This document shows, in pieces, positions 18,282 through 26,985 of a stretch of 64,000 nucleotides of DNA. The notes under the pieces are model-generated. The model made no database searches. It saw only the letters and a program-made list of their open reading frames with translations, and was not told the origin of the DNA. Position 1 is the first letter of the stretch, and the number at the start of each line of letters is the position of its first letter. The DNA comes from a virus, in the IMG/VR virus record IMGVR_UViG_3300025030_000041, positions 126,001 to 190,000 of that record. One strand, written 5' to 3'. A program made the translations under genes and the position numbers.

Positions 18282-19685
18282 TTACTTTTGATTTTTATCT
18301 AATCCATCTTTACTTTCTCCACTCTTTTCAATTTTTAATTTATCAGTTTTTGCATCTGTATAAGACGGATTTTGTCCAAACACAGGCTTAACTTTAGATT
18401 TTTTAAATTCTTCGAAATTCATAACATAGTTTGAATTAGAAGATTTAGAATTAAGTAAAGGATGTTTAAATGATATTTTTTCATCTAAACTTTCCACTTC
18501 ATCTAGCTTTTCTTTAGATTTAACTAAAACTCCATCATCTCCATAATGATATACTATAGTATCTCCAATATGATGATCAAAACTTTCAAAATCATCAACT
18601 AGTACTACAGCAACATAATTATCATCGTCAGAATCATAAAACTCCAAATAATCGGAATAACTAGCTTGACTTCCTATCATATCGTTTTTTAAAGATTCAA
18701 GCGTACCTTTTTTAATAATTTTAACTAATTCATCATTATAGTCTGAACCTACCATTCCAGGTTTAACCTCATCAAATTCCAAGTATATATTTTTAGAATT
18801 TTCATCTATTTTTTCTTCAGTTTCTTCTTCATCTTCTGTATCTAATAGATTTAATAGTGCTTTGGGTTTAGGAGTTTCTTCAGGAGATTTTTTACCTGGT
18901 CTAAATGGATTAACATGAGGTTTACCTTTTTCTTTTTCCTTCTCTTTTTCTTTTGGCTTAACTTCGGGTAATACTTCTACTTCTTCAGTATTAGTTTCAT
19001 CAATAGATTCGGAATTACATTTACATTTTCCTTTTACTATTGTACATTCACATTTTTCACATAATTTATCAATTTTTTCTTCAATTTTTTTCATTTCATC
19101 TAAATAAAAAGTTGTTAAAACTTTATCATCTTTAATTATTTCTAAGTAACCCCCTAAACTTGAATAATATAAATCATAATCACTACCCTTTACAGTCTCA
19201 TCTTCTTCAGGATAATCATATTGTTCTAAAGCTTGCTCTCCATCATTAAGCTCAATATAATTATCTGCAAAATATATTTGATATTCGTCAAATTCATCAT
19301 AATAAGTATTTCCAATATATAAATTAAAATCTTTTATATTTTCAGTAATATTATTTTCATTTAAAAACTTTTCTCTTTTTAAGATACTATATACTCGTTC
19401 AATTGCCTCTAAAACAAATTGTGGCTCTGTACCAAACCTATTTTGATTTCTTAATGCGAACTCAACAATATCGTCAATTGATATATATAGACTTGCATTA
19501 AAAATAAATTCCTCAACATTTTTATCATACTGTGATAATGCTCTCTCTATTTTAGAATATAATTCATCAGATATATCAGAAGACCTACTTGCTATTTCGG
19601 ATAATTGCAATTTAGCAGATTTTAATTCACTTGAATATTGAATTAAAAAGTCAGAATATGATTTCTCATTAATTATAGTTTCCAT
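18282..19685 (-). CDS. Acidic hypothetical protein with Lys-Glu linker
   Basis: This 467-residue protein is not recognised. The N-terminal third is helical (METIINEKSYSDFLIQYS). A cysteine cluster LCEKCECTIVKGKCKC lies near residue 215. A low-complexity Lys/Glu/Pro stretch (KEKEKEKEKGKPHVNPF) and an acidic block follow, then a compact C-terminal domain (DNYVAVVLVDDFESFDHHIG). The acidity and low complexity would suit a head core or assembly protein, but nothing specific supports that. A late-promoter-like motif (19704-19717) precedes it. Confidence 0.55.
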   Translation of the reverse strand: METIINEKSYSDFLIQYSSELKSAKLQLSEIASRSSDISDELYSKIERALSQYDKNVEEFIFNASLYISIDDIVEFALRNQNRFGTEPQFVLEAIERVYSILKREKFLNENNITENIKDFNLYIGNTYYDEFDEYQIYFADNYIELNDGEQALEQYDYPEEDETVKGSDYDLYYSSLGGYLEIIKDDKVLTTFYLDEMKKIEEKIDKLCEKCECTIVKGKCKCNSESIDETNTEEVEVLPEVKPKEKEKEKEKGKPHVNPFRPGKKSPEETPKPKALLNLLDTEDEEETEEKIDENSKNIYLEFDEVKPGMVGSDYNDELVKIIKKGTLESLKNDMIGSQASYSDYLEFYDSDDDNYVAVVLVDDFESFDHHIGDTIVYHYGDDGVLVKSKEKLDEVESLDEKISFKHPLLNSKSSNSNYVMNFEEFKKSKVKPVFGQNPSYTDAKTDKLKIEKSGESKDGLDKNQK

Positions 19686-19708
19686 TTAATAATATTATTT
19701 TTTTTTAT

Positions 19709-21685
19709 TTATTCAATTTTTTTTAGATTATTCCATTCAAATTTATAATTCCCACAATCATACACTCTATAAATATTCCTACTTATCATTATATCATGTT
19801 CAGTCATATTACTGTCATAACCCTCTGCTATCAATTTATCCTTTCTAAAATTAAACCTATGCCTCCTTACTCCATCTACTACATACCAATAATTAGGTCT
19901 GCTGGTACTCACATACTCAAATCCTAATTTAATATACAAGTTATTATCCTTGGCGTTTGTCCAACATCTATTAGCATAACTTATAATTTTAATAGGAGTA
20001 TACTCTTCCACAAAATATTTAAATAGTTTAGACGCTGCACCTATTACACTAGTATTTAACTTATTACAAAACCTTAATAACTCATACTCTCCATTTTTAG
20101 ATACTTGGCCTAAACTTTTTCTTTTATTACCAAATGTCATCAAACTAACTAACTCCTCTCCATAATACAAACCTATATTATATTTACTTACACACTTGCC
20201 CTGCAAATGATTATCTTCTAAAAACTGATTAGACTCTTTAAACGAGACTTCTTTAATTCTACACTTCCTAGAATATATTCTATTAAGAGTCTTATTTAAA
20301 AGGTTAAGTATACGTGATTTAATAATATCTTGCATATAAGTCCAGTCATCTTCCCATATATGAATTAAAGTTATATCATTTTTAATAGCAAGTTCAGTTT
20401 TTGTTAAATGATAGTTTTTATCTCTATATAATTCATTATGCCAATATACTCCATTAAATTCAAATGCTAATTTATAATCAGGTAAATATACGTCAAGTTC
20501 CTTTGGAGAAATAACACTTCTGTCATTAACTGTAATACTTATTAGAGTGTCTATTGATAAAATAAAATCATAAATACTTTTTTGAGAATCAGAGTAACTA
20601 TATACTGGATTACAATGAATACACGGAGTAACTTTATATCTTATTACTCTTAAATATAAAAAATTTAAAAGTATTGAGTACTCATTATTACATTTATCAC
20701 ATAAAATTTTAATATTTCTATTTAAATCTATACTTAGAATATTTAAATTATCATATTTTTCTTTTATTCTAATGATAGATTTTTTTAAATTATTATCTTT
20801 TATTTTATCAGTAATATATTTAGATTTAGTTGGATTATCTACCCCATACTTTTCTATTAAAGACTTTTTTATTTTATCTTTAACTAAACCAAATTGAACA
20901 TTATAGTCAACTTGGTATTTATCATTACATGTATTTTTTCTTTTAATATTTGAAGTTTGTATTTCTTCTTTATCTCTATTTAAATGAGAATTTTTAATTT
21001 TATTTCTTATTTTTTCTGATTGATTCGGATGGCTAACACCATACTTTTTAATAGAAGTATTTTTAATTTTATCTCTAATTTCTTTAGATTGAGAAATATA
21101 TTCTACTCCGCGTCTTTCTAAATTAGTTTTTTTAATTTTTTCTTTAACTTTTTCTAATTGAAAGACATTATCTATTCCATATTTTTGTTTTATTTTTAGT
21201 CTAATTTCGTCTTTGCTCTTATTAAATGGATGGTCAGTTTTTGTTTTACCATTCTTATAAGCAACTTCCCATGGAGAGTTACCTCCATTTTTTTTCATAG
21301 TTTCTTTTTTAAGTAGAATCGTTTCTTCATTAATTACGCATTGTGAACAACAATACTTTCTATACCCAATTGAAATATTTCTATAATCAACAATATTATT
21401 ACATTCTTTATTATTACATTTAATTATAGAAGTTATATCATTTATATAATGATATAATAATTGATTAAAATATTTATCATTTCTTAATAAACTTTCCAAA
21501 CTATTTTTAATACTGTAATTTAAAACTTCTAAATATAAATTAAAATAATTTTTCTTTATATATTTTTCAGTACATCTGGACGCTGGCCTATCTAATATAA
21601 AATCTATTATACCATTATACGAATCTTTAGGTTTTTCTGTAAAAACATTTTCTTCTAAAAGACTAATAACTTTATTTTTATCCAT
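19709..21685 (-). CDS. Free-standing homing endonuclease, Vsr-like/EDxHD type
   Basis: The 658-residue protein begins with a cysteine motif (CNNKECNNIV...YCCSQC). Repeated DNA-binding units follow, each like KYGVdnPxQ...kiKnTnlekyG (about residues 135-300). A second zinc-like CDKCNNEY...CIHC leads to a nuclease domain ELDVYLPDYKLAFEFNGVYW with H next, then NYHLTKTELA and LIHIWEDDW. That order matches Vsr-fold (EDxHD) homing endonucleases of phages, which cut allelic sites to spread their own gene. The C-terminal 160 residues (SLMTFGNKRKSLG, YELLRFCNKL) look like an added domain seen in these proteins. It lies between tail tube and a structural-type gene, a classic intergenic homing position. 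Confidence 0.82.
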   Translation of the reverse strand: MDKNKVISLLEENVFTEKPKDSYNGIIDFILDRPASRCTEKYIKKNYFNLYLEVLNYSIKNSLESLLRNDKYFNQLLYHYINDITSIIKCNNKECNNIVDYRNISIGYRKYCCSQCVINEETILLKKETMKKNGGNSPWEVAYKNGKTKTDHPFNKSKDEIRLKIKQKYGIDNVFQLEKVKEKIKKTNLERRGVEYISQSKEIRDKIKNTSIKKYGVSHPNQSEKIRNKIKNSHLNRDKEEIQTSNIKRKNTCNDKYQVDYNVQFGLVKDKIKKSLIEKYGVDNPTKSKYITDKIKDNNLKKSIIRIKEKYDNLNILSIDLNRNIKILCDKCNNEYSILLNFLYLRVIRYKVTPCIHCNPVYSYSDSQKSIYDFILSIDTLISITVNDRSVISPKELDVYLPDYKLAFEFNGVYWHNELYRDKNYHLTKTELAIKNDITLIHIWEDDWTYMQDIIKSRILNLLNKTLNRIYSRKCRIKEVSFKESNQFLEDNHLQGKCVSKYNIGLYYGEELVSLMTFGNKRKSLGQVSKNGEYELLRFCNKLNTSVIGAASKLFKYFVEEYTPIKIISYANRCWTNAKDNNLYIKLGFEYVSTSRPNYWYVVDGVRRHRFNFRKDKLIAEGYDSNMTEHDIMISRNIYRVYDCGNYKFEWNNLKKIE

Positions 21686-21703
21686 TTCTGTATTTGCTAA
21701 ACT

Positions 21704-21730
21704 AAAAGAGCTGCATTATGCAGCTCTTTT
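21704..21730 (-). terminator. Terminator after tail tube gene
   Basis: A perfect 12-bp stem AAAAGAGCTGCA/TGCAGCTCTTTT with a TTA loop lies 29 bases downstream of the tail tube gene. A/T tracts on both sides allow function in both directions. It separates the tube gene from the homing endonuclease. Confidence 0.85.
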
Positions 21731-21758
21731 TATATTAAAAAGAATTAGTTTTGTTTTT

Positions 21759-22319
21759 TTATGGTTTTCTTATTTCTGTCCAAGAGTCTGCTCTTAATGA
21801 TAAGTCTAATGCATAAAGTTCTTCTGAATTATAATCTAAAGCCATAGGATTAAATTTTTCATTTAATATAACGGGACTAAATTTAAATTCTCTAAAAATA
21901 TCTCCGTTTTTGTTGTGTATAGCAATATAACATTCTCCGGCATAATCTTTTTTAAGTCCTTGTGATCCTGTCTCAGGGTCAAATTGAATATCTGCCCATT
22001 TACGTAGTATATTATATACGTACATACTATTATTATCGTTTAAGTTAACGGTGAAGTTAATTTTAAGATCTGCTGTAGTATTTTCAGGTTTAGACTTAGC
22101 ATATGACCTAGTCGAGAATTTATATTTTTGTTCAACGACTCCAACTGGCGTAATTTCAGGTAGTCCTTCTATTTTTAGAACGTGTTCAACTAAAATTTCA
22201 GATCCTGCTGAAACTGTAGCCGGAGGAGTTATAATAACTTGAAATTGATTTAAAAATACAGGTTCGTAGTTTTTTACACTAGCTGTTGAATTTTTAAAAT
22301 GTGGTAAGCCTGATGCCAT
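21759..22319 (-). CDS. 19: Tail tube protein, T4 gp19-like
   Basis: The 186-residue protein begins MASGLPHFKNSTASVKNYEP and continues with FLNQFQVIITPP, the form of T4-type tube subunits (a beta-barrel hexamer that stacks inside the sheath). Other supporting stretches are IEGLPEITPVGVVEQKYKFS, MYVYNILRKWADIQFDPETG and the C-terminal ELYALDLSLRADSWTEIRKP. Length is typical. A late-promoter-like motif lies 33 bases before the start and a terminator follows, so it can be a single high-level unit. Confidence 0.88.
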   Translation of the reverse strand: MASGLPHFKNSTASVKNYEPVFLNQFQVIITPPATVSAGSEILVEHVLKIEGLPEITPVGVVEQKYKFSTRSYAKSKPENTTADLKINFTVNLNDNNSMYVYNILRKWADIQFDPETGSQGLKKDYAGECYIAIHNKNGDIFREFKFSPVILNEKFNPMALDYNSEELYALDLSLRADSWTEIRKP

Positions 22320-22351
22320 CTATATAGTATTATTTTTAGTTATTTATTTTA

Positions 22352-22365
22352 TTTATTTATTCAAA
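22352..22365 (-). promoter_or_regulatory. Late-promoter-like motif before tail tube gene
   Basis: On the minus strand it reads TTTGAATAAATAAA, 33 bases ahead of the tube start, and is followed by another AATAAATA closer in. Confidence 0.5.
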
Positions 22366-22375
22366 AAAAAAACTT

Positions 22376-23011
22376 TTAAACATAAACGTCTTCTTTTACA
22401 TCAATTACTTCTATTACTTCTTTTTTTGTAAATTTCTTTGTATTATTAGAACAATCAAACCATCCATTAATTGTAGTAGGAGCTCCTTCAAGACTAGTTA
22501 AATAATTATAAGAACAATCAAAACCTCCATTAACTGTAACAGGGGCTCCTTCAAGACTAGTTAACTTATTATTAGAACAATAAAAATATCCATTAACTGT
22601 AACAGGAGCTCCTTCAAGACTAGTTAACTTATTATAAAAACATGAAAAATATCCATTAACCGTCATAGGAGCTCCTTCTAGACTAGTTAAGTTAGTATTA
22701 GAACAATCAAAATTTCCAACTACTTCTTCTATATTTAGCTCTCTTAAATCGTTTATTTCCTTTATTCTAACATTACTAATTATGACTTTAATATTCTTAA
22801 AGTCTTCTATATTATTTTTAGTTATAAGCATATCTTTATTAAAAGGTTTAGCAATAAATATTTGTTCTTTGGTATAGCCTTTATTTAGGTAAGGAAGTAA
22901 CAGGTCATCCCAACGTTCTTTAAGTCTTCTAGGTATAAATATATCTTTAGCACTAAGTTTAGGAGTTTCTTCTTCAGATATAAATTGTTCAAACAGCTTC
23001 ATATGTTTCAT
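22376..23011 (-). CDS. LRR family protein 5
   Basis: The 211-residue member starts MKHMKLFEQFISEEETP and has the conserved domain, five LRR units (LTSLEGAPVTVNGYFYCSNN type) and the tail KKFTKKEVIEVIDVKE. About 105 bases of its 5' region (22873-22976) are nearly or fully identical to the paralogue at 24198-24833, which suggests gene conversion or recent duplication. Confidence 0.85.
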   Translation of the reverse strand: MKHMKLFEQFISEEETPKLSAKDIFIPRRLKERWDDLLLPYLNKGYTKEQIFIAKPFNKDMLITKNNIEDFKNIKVIISNVRIKEINDLRELNIEEVVGNFDCSNTNLTSLEGAPMTVNGYFSCFYNKLTSLEGAPVTVNGYFYCSNNKLTSLEGAPVTVNGGFDCSYNYLTSLEGAPTTINGWFDCSNNTKKFTKKEVIEVIDVKEDVYV

Positions 23012-23016
23012 TATTT

Positions 23017-23343
23017 TTATGAATTTATTTGAGTAGAAGTATCTATTGTTTGCGATGTATCTGACAATTTTACAACTTCGTCTGATACAGATGGTCCAGT
23101 TGATAATTTGCGTACACCTAATAATGATGCTCCTAATGTTATTATACCAGATGAGTAAAAAATTATGTCGTTTTTATTACTTATATATGAAAAATCTATG
23201 CATCCATATATAAAGCATAATAGTCCTATTAAGATTGTAATAACTCCACATACTCCAGTAGAACTAGTTTTTCCATCGGAATTAGACAGCATTTGTTGCC
23301 AGCTAAATTTATTAATATTTTCTTTTAAATCTTCAATTGTCAT
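23017..23343 (-). CDS. Small membrane protein with two transmembrane helices
   Basis: The 108-residue protein has a short cytoplasmic-type N-terminus (MTIEDLKENINKFSWQQMLS), then two hydrophobic segments, GVITILIGLLCFIYGCIDF (about 33-51) and IIFYSSGIITLGASLLGV (about 60-78), and a Ser/Thr-rich tail. Two-helix proteins of this size in phages include holins and tail-associated membrane proteins; no specific assignment is possible. Confidence 0.55.
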   Translation of the reverse strand: MTIEDLKENINKFSWQQMLSNSDGKTSSTGVCGVITILIGLLCFIYGCIDFSYISNKNDIIFYSSGIITLGASLLGVRKLSTGPSVSDEVVKLSDTSQTIDTSTQINS

Positions 23344-23350
23344 TTTTTAT

Positions 23351-23533
23351 TTATATTTTTATTTCTCCTCTATATATAATTTGATTAAAATCGCTCATAT
23401 GGTCTATTACGAATCGTTTAGCAGAATCTTCAGATTTAAAATATAAAAAATCATATTTATCTATTACTCCAATAAGATAATTAATTTTTACTTCATATCT
23501 ATAGTTATCATCAGACTTATATGTATAATCCAT
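23351..23533 (-). CDS. Hypothetical protein (60 aa)
   Basis: The small soluble protein (MDYTYKSDDNYRYEVKINYL) has no recognised motif. It is kept because it is in a tight same-strand run (7 bases before the next gene, 12 after the previous one). Confidence 0.45.
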   Translation of the reverse strand: MDYTYKSDDNYRYEVKINYLIGVIDKYDFLYFKSEDSAKRFVIDHMSDFNQIIYRGEIKI

Positions 23534-23545
23534 ATTATTTAATTT

Positions 23546-24175
23546 TTATTTAGGAGGGGTAGTCGCTGCTTCTTTTTTTCTATCTATTACTCCATAAATT
23601 ATTTTACTTCCTTTTTTAAAGTCTTGAATACTCCTAAATCTAAAAAATGTGGATCCTTCTACTACTATTGCAGTATAAGAAATTTTTGAATTTCCTAATT
23701 CAGTTTTAGCTTTAGATATATTTTGTGGATTTATTAATTCAATTTGTAATTGATTTGTTGTATCATCTGCTTCATTTAATGGAAATGTAAAGTATATAAT
23801 ATACACGTCACCAGATCTCCAATTATCAGAGTATAGTATGCCATCTAATTCGTCTTTATCAGAATCATCTAAGTTTCTCCATTTTTCTATTTTATAATTT
23901 CCTTTTTTAAATCCAATTGGTGAATCCCTTTCCATATTTCCAACTGAATATCCTTCGTCTTTTAAGTATTTTCTTGCATCATAAAATGCTTGAAAATCAG
24001 TTTCTCCTTTATCTACTTTTTCGGCTAATGCTACGTTTCTATTTTCGATTCCAAAATCATTTTTAATTAAATCAATATCAGATACTTTTTTATTAATGAA
24101 ATCATATAAGGTTTCATTTTTAATACTTACTAAATTTTCTTGTATAAATTCTTCAAATAATTTTATAAATTTCAT
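23546..24175 (-). CDS. Head-cargo candidate of unknown function (209 aa)
   Basis: The protein starts MKFIKLFEEFIQENL, the capsid-targeting-like peptide, followed by an unrelated soluble domain (DWRSGDVYI-type strands; YSDNWRSGDVYIIYFTFPLN near residue 115). I chose ATG 24175 because a 10-codon upstream extension is only a low-complexity run overlapping the end of the preceding LRR gene. The function is unknown; delivery with the head contents is an inference from the leader. Confidence 0.6.
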   Translation of the reverse strand: MKFIKLFEEFIQENLVSIKNETLYDFINKKVSDIDLIKNDFGIENRNVALAEKVDKGETDFQAFYDARKYLKDEGYSVGNMERDSPIGFKKGNYKIEKWRNLDDSDKDELDGILYSDNWRSGDVYIIYFTFPLNEADDTTNQLQIELINPQNISKAKTELGNSKISYTAIVVEGSTFFRFRSIQDFKKGSKIIYGVIDRKKEAATTPPK

Positions 24176-24197
24176 ATTTTTATTTTTATTTTTATTT

Positions 24198-24833
24198 TTA
24201 AACATAAACCTTTCCTTTTACATCAATTACTTCTCTTACTTCTTTTTCTGTAAATTTCTTTGTATTATTAGAACAATCAAACCATCCATTAATTGTAGTA
24301 GGAGCTCCTTCAAGACTAGTTAGTTTATTCGTATTACAATCAAAATATCCATTAAATGTAGCAGGAGCTCCTTCAAGACTAGTTATATTATTAATAAAAC
24401 AATAATAACTTCCCTTAGCTATAGTAGGACCCCCTTCAAGACTATTTAACTTATTATTAGAACAATAAAAACCTCCATTAACTGTAGTAGGAGATCCTTC
24501 AAGACTAGTTAAACTATTATTAGAACAATAAAAAAAACCAGTTACTTCGTCTATATCTAGCCCACTCAAATAAGTTATTTCATGTATTCTAACGTTACCT
24601 ATTATAACTTTAATATTCTTAAAGTCTTCTATATTATTTTTAGTTATAAGCATATCTTTATTAAAAGGTTTAGCGACAAATATTTGTTCTTTAGTATAAC
24701 CTTTATTTAGGTAAGGAAGTAACAGGTCATCCCAACGTTCTTTAAGTCTTCTAGGTATAAATATATCTTTAGCACTAAGTTTAGGAGTTTCTTCTTCAGA
24801 TATAAACTGCTCAAAAAGTTTTATATGTTTCAT
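24198..24833 (-). CDS. LRR family protein 6
   Basis: The 211-residue member has MKHIKLFEQFISEEETP, the conserved domain, five LRR units including one divergent unit (LNSLEGGPTIAKGSYYCFIN), and the tail KKFTEKEVREVIDVKGKVYV. Its start overlaps the upstream gene stop by 4 bases (ATGA-type junction), so it is translationally coupled. Confidence 0.85.
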   Translation of the reverse strand: MKHIKLFEQFISEEETPKLSAKDIFIPRRLKERWDDLLLPYLNKGYTKEQIFVAKPFNKDMLITKNNIEDFKNIKVIIGNVRIHEITYLSGLDIDEVTGFFYCSNNSLTSLEGSPTTVNGGFYCSNNKLNSLEGGPTIAKGSYYCFINNITSLEGAPATFNGYFDCNTNKLTSLEGAPTTINGWFDCSNNTKKFTEKEVREVIDVKGKVYV

Positions 24834-25525
24834 TTTAATTCGTCTTGATTTAAATCTAGTACTTTATTAAAATTGTCATTTGATATTAACACAACTTTCA
24901 TAGGCTGGTTATTAGTATATTCTAAGTAATTTAATTTTGGGAATGCTATAAATTTAATATCATTATATTCAAACAAAAATGGGGATTCAATTTGTTCTTT
25001 AAATATATCAGATCCTGATGGTAATGTAATACTAGTTTTTTTAGATTTTACCCCTATATTTTTAGCAAAAAACTCTACAATATTTTTATTTGAAGTTTCA
25101 GTAAATATTAATAGACTATTAATATTCGTTTCTAAAGTTTTTAAAAGACTTGGGAATAATGTATTGTTTAAATAAGTAAAATATTGTTGTTCTTTAAGTA
25201 TATTTTCAGCTTGCTTAATTGATTCATCATCTTTAGTGTCATTCGCAGGCTCAGCTTCATTAATGAATGATAAAAAATCTTTAGTATATTGTTCATCTAT
25301 TTTATAAGTAAACCAGTTTGATTTTTCATTTAATTTAATACCAAATAATGATTTATTATTATAATTTATAGTTGAAATATAAAATTTTTTATTATTTGTT
25401 AGTTCTATTAATCTTATAGATTCTTTATTATTTTCTTTTATTAAAGAAATATTTTTTATTCTATTAGGTAAAATATTATTAGAATATAAAAAATTAGAGA
25501 TTATAGTATTTAATTGTCTTTCCAT
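24830..25525 (-). CDS. Hypothetical protein (231 aa)
   Basis: It is not recognised. The sequence MERQLNTIISNFLYSNNILP leads to beta-type segments and an acidic linker (NEAEPANDTKDDESIKQ, about 92-108). The C-terminal half is helical then beta. It has no targeting peptide, signal or membrane segment. It is translationally coupled to LRR protein 6 and adjoins the 25526 gene directly. Confidence 0.5.
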   Translation of the reverse strand: MERQLNTIISNFLYSNNILPNRIKNISLIKENNKESIRLIELTNNKKFYISTINYNNKSLFGIKLNEKSNWFTYKIDEQYTKDFLSFINEAEPANDTKDDESIKQAENILKEQQYFTYLNNTLFPSLLKTLETNINSLLIFTETSNKNIVEFFAKNIGVKSKKTSITLPSGSDIFKEQIESPFLFEYNDIKFIAFPKLNYLEYTNNQPMKVVLISNDNFNKVLDLNQDELK

Positions 25526-25819
25526 TTAATTTAATTTATTTTGAATAAAATATGTTATTTTAATACTACCATCAGCTTGAGTATCTATATCAAATAATTC
25601 AGTATCCCATAGATCTCCTAGGACATCATTCATTAGTTCTATGGTTAAAGTATCTTCTGGAATAACATTATACACATAATTTCCATCTGTAGTTACTCCA
25701 TCATATTCTATATCTCTAGCATGTTCTTTAAAGGTATTCCATAATATTTTTTTAATTTCATCTGGGTGATACTCTTCAAATTCATTAATAAATTCCTCAA
25801 ATATTTTAATGTGTTTCAT
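25526..25819 (-). CDS. Small head-cargo candidate (97 aa)
   Basis: It starts MKHIKIFEEFINEFEE (capsid-targeting-like peptide), then an acidic small domain (YDGVTTDGNYVYNVIPEDTL, LWDTELFDIDTQADGSIKIT). I start it at 25819, where the motif begins; another ATG two codons upstream overlaps the LRR stop codon. The function is unknown. Confidence 0.6.
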   Translation of the reverse strand: MKHIKIFEEFINEFEEYHPDEIKKILWNTFKEHARDIEYDGVTTDGNYVYNVIPEDTLTIELMNDVLGDLWDTELFDIDTQADGSIKITYFIQNKLN

Positions 25820-25821
25820 TT

Positions 25822-26520
25822 TCATGTATAAACTCCACCTTTTACTTTAACAGCGTTTCTCACTTCTTTTTCTGTAAATACTTTACTATTATAAGTAATA
25901 GTAAAATTTCCACCAACAATAGTAGGAGCTCCTTCTAGACTAATTAACATATTATCAGAACAATGAAAATTTCCAGTAACTGTAGTAGGAGCTCCTTCTA
26001 GACTAATTAACATATTATCAGAACAATGAAAATTTTCATTAACTGTAGTAGGAGCTCCTTCTAGACTAGTTAATTTATTATTAAAACAATAAAAATCTCC
26101 ATTAACTATAATAGGGCTTCCTTCAAGACTAGTTAATTTATTATTAAAACAATAAAAATCTCCATTAACTATAATAGGGCTTCCTTCAAGACTAGTTAGC
26201 TTATTATTAGAACAATTAAAATATCCAGTTACTTCTTCTATACCTAGTGCTCTCAGATCAGTTATTTCTTTTATTCTAACACCACCTATTATTACTTTAA
26301 TATTTTTAAAGTCTTCTATATTATCTTTAGTTATAATAATAGGTTCATTAAATGGTTTAGCAACAAGTATTTGTTCTTTGGTATAACCTTTATTTAGGTA
26401 AGGAATGAGCAAATCATCCCATCTTTCTTTAAGCCTCCTAGGTATAAATATATCTTTAGCGCTAGGCTTAGGAGTTTCTTCTTCAGATATGAATTGTTCA
26501 AAAAGTTTTATATATTTCAT
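25822..26520 (-). CDS. LRR family protein 7 with duplicated units
   Basis: The 232-residue member starts MKYIKLFEQFISEEETP, then KPSAKDIFIPRRLKERWDDL, six LRR units and the tail KVFTEKEVRNAVKVKG. Units occur in nearly identical pairs: LTSLEGSPIIVNGDFYCFNN twice and a LISLEGAPT-type unit twice, the first pair identical at DNA level over 63 nt. Its 3' end overlaps the extended start of the next gene, and its start overlaps the upstream stop. Confidence 0.85.
   Translation of the reverse strand: MKYIKLFEQFISEEETPKPSAKDIFIPRRLKERWDDLLIPYLNKGYTKEQILVAKPFNEPIIITKDNIEDFKNIKVIIGGVRIKEITDLRALGIEEVTGYFNCSNNKLTSLEGSPIIVNGDFYCFNNKLTSLEGSPIIVNGDFYCFNNKLTSLEGAPTTVNENFHCSDNMLISLEGAPTTVTGNFHCSDNMLISLEGAPTIVGGNFTITYNSKVFTEKEVRNAVKVKGGVYT
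26065..26190 (-). repeat. Exact tandem duplication of a 63-nt LRR unit
   Basis: 26065-26127 and 26128-26190 are identical. A second, independent pair in the same gene is identical over 52 nt (25921-25972 and 25984-26035, spacing 63). Both pairs keep the reading frame. Confidence 0.95.
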
Positions 26521-26981
26521 TTTCCTCCAATGTGATCTCCTATTATTGCTCCAACTGAGGCATTAAATAATCTACTTGTTAATAGGTCATATAAAATACC
26601 TTTTTCAATTCCTAGAGCTTTTGATATAGCTTTACCAATCCATGGTCCAGCAATAAACCCTGTTACGCCTCCTACTAATTTAGATATTATGCCTTCGTCT
26701 AATTTAGAAATTTCAGGATCCTTTTTTAGTTCTTCTAGTAGTTTAGTTTCTATTTCTTTATAGATACATAAAATGTCTTCATCATTTAATGATTCTTTAG
26801 TATTTTCATTAATTTTATAAATAATACTAATATTTTCTGCAATTCTAAGTATATTAGAAACAATTAGGTCTTTATTATCAATGAAGATAATTGTATCATC
26901 CAATTCCTCTAAAATATTTGCAGATATTATTTCTTTATCTAAAATAATAGTTTCTACTATACAGTCATTAAATAATTTCAT
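26517..26981 (-). CDS. Protein with C-terminal glycine-zipper membrane segment
   Basis: The 154-residue protein starts MKLFNDCIVETIILDKEI. The first 100 residues are soluble. The C-terminus has two Gly-rich hydrophobic segments, LVGGVTGFIAGPWIGKAISK and LFNASVGAIIGDHIGGK, typical of glycine-zipper membrane insertion. Such ends occur in phage proteins that act at the host membrane; the role is unknown. I prefer ATG 26981 over 27020 because the longer start overlaps the end of the upstream gene. Confidence 0.5.
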   Translation of the reverse strand: MKLFNDCIVETIILDKEIISANILEELDDTIIFIDNKDLIVSNILRIAENISIIYKINENTKESLNDEDILCIYKEIETKLLEELKKDPEISKLDEGIISKLVGGVTGFIAGPWIGKAISKALGIEKGILYDLLTSRLFNASVGAIIGDHIGGK

Positions 26982-26985
26982 ATTA

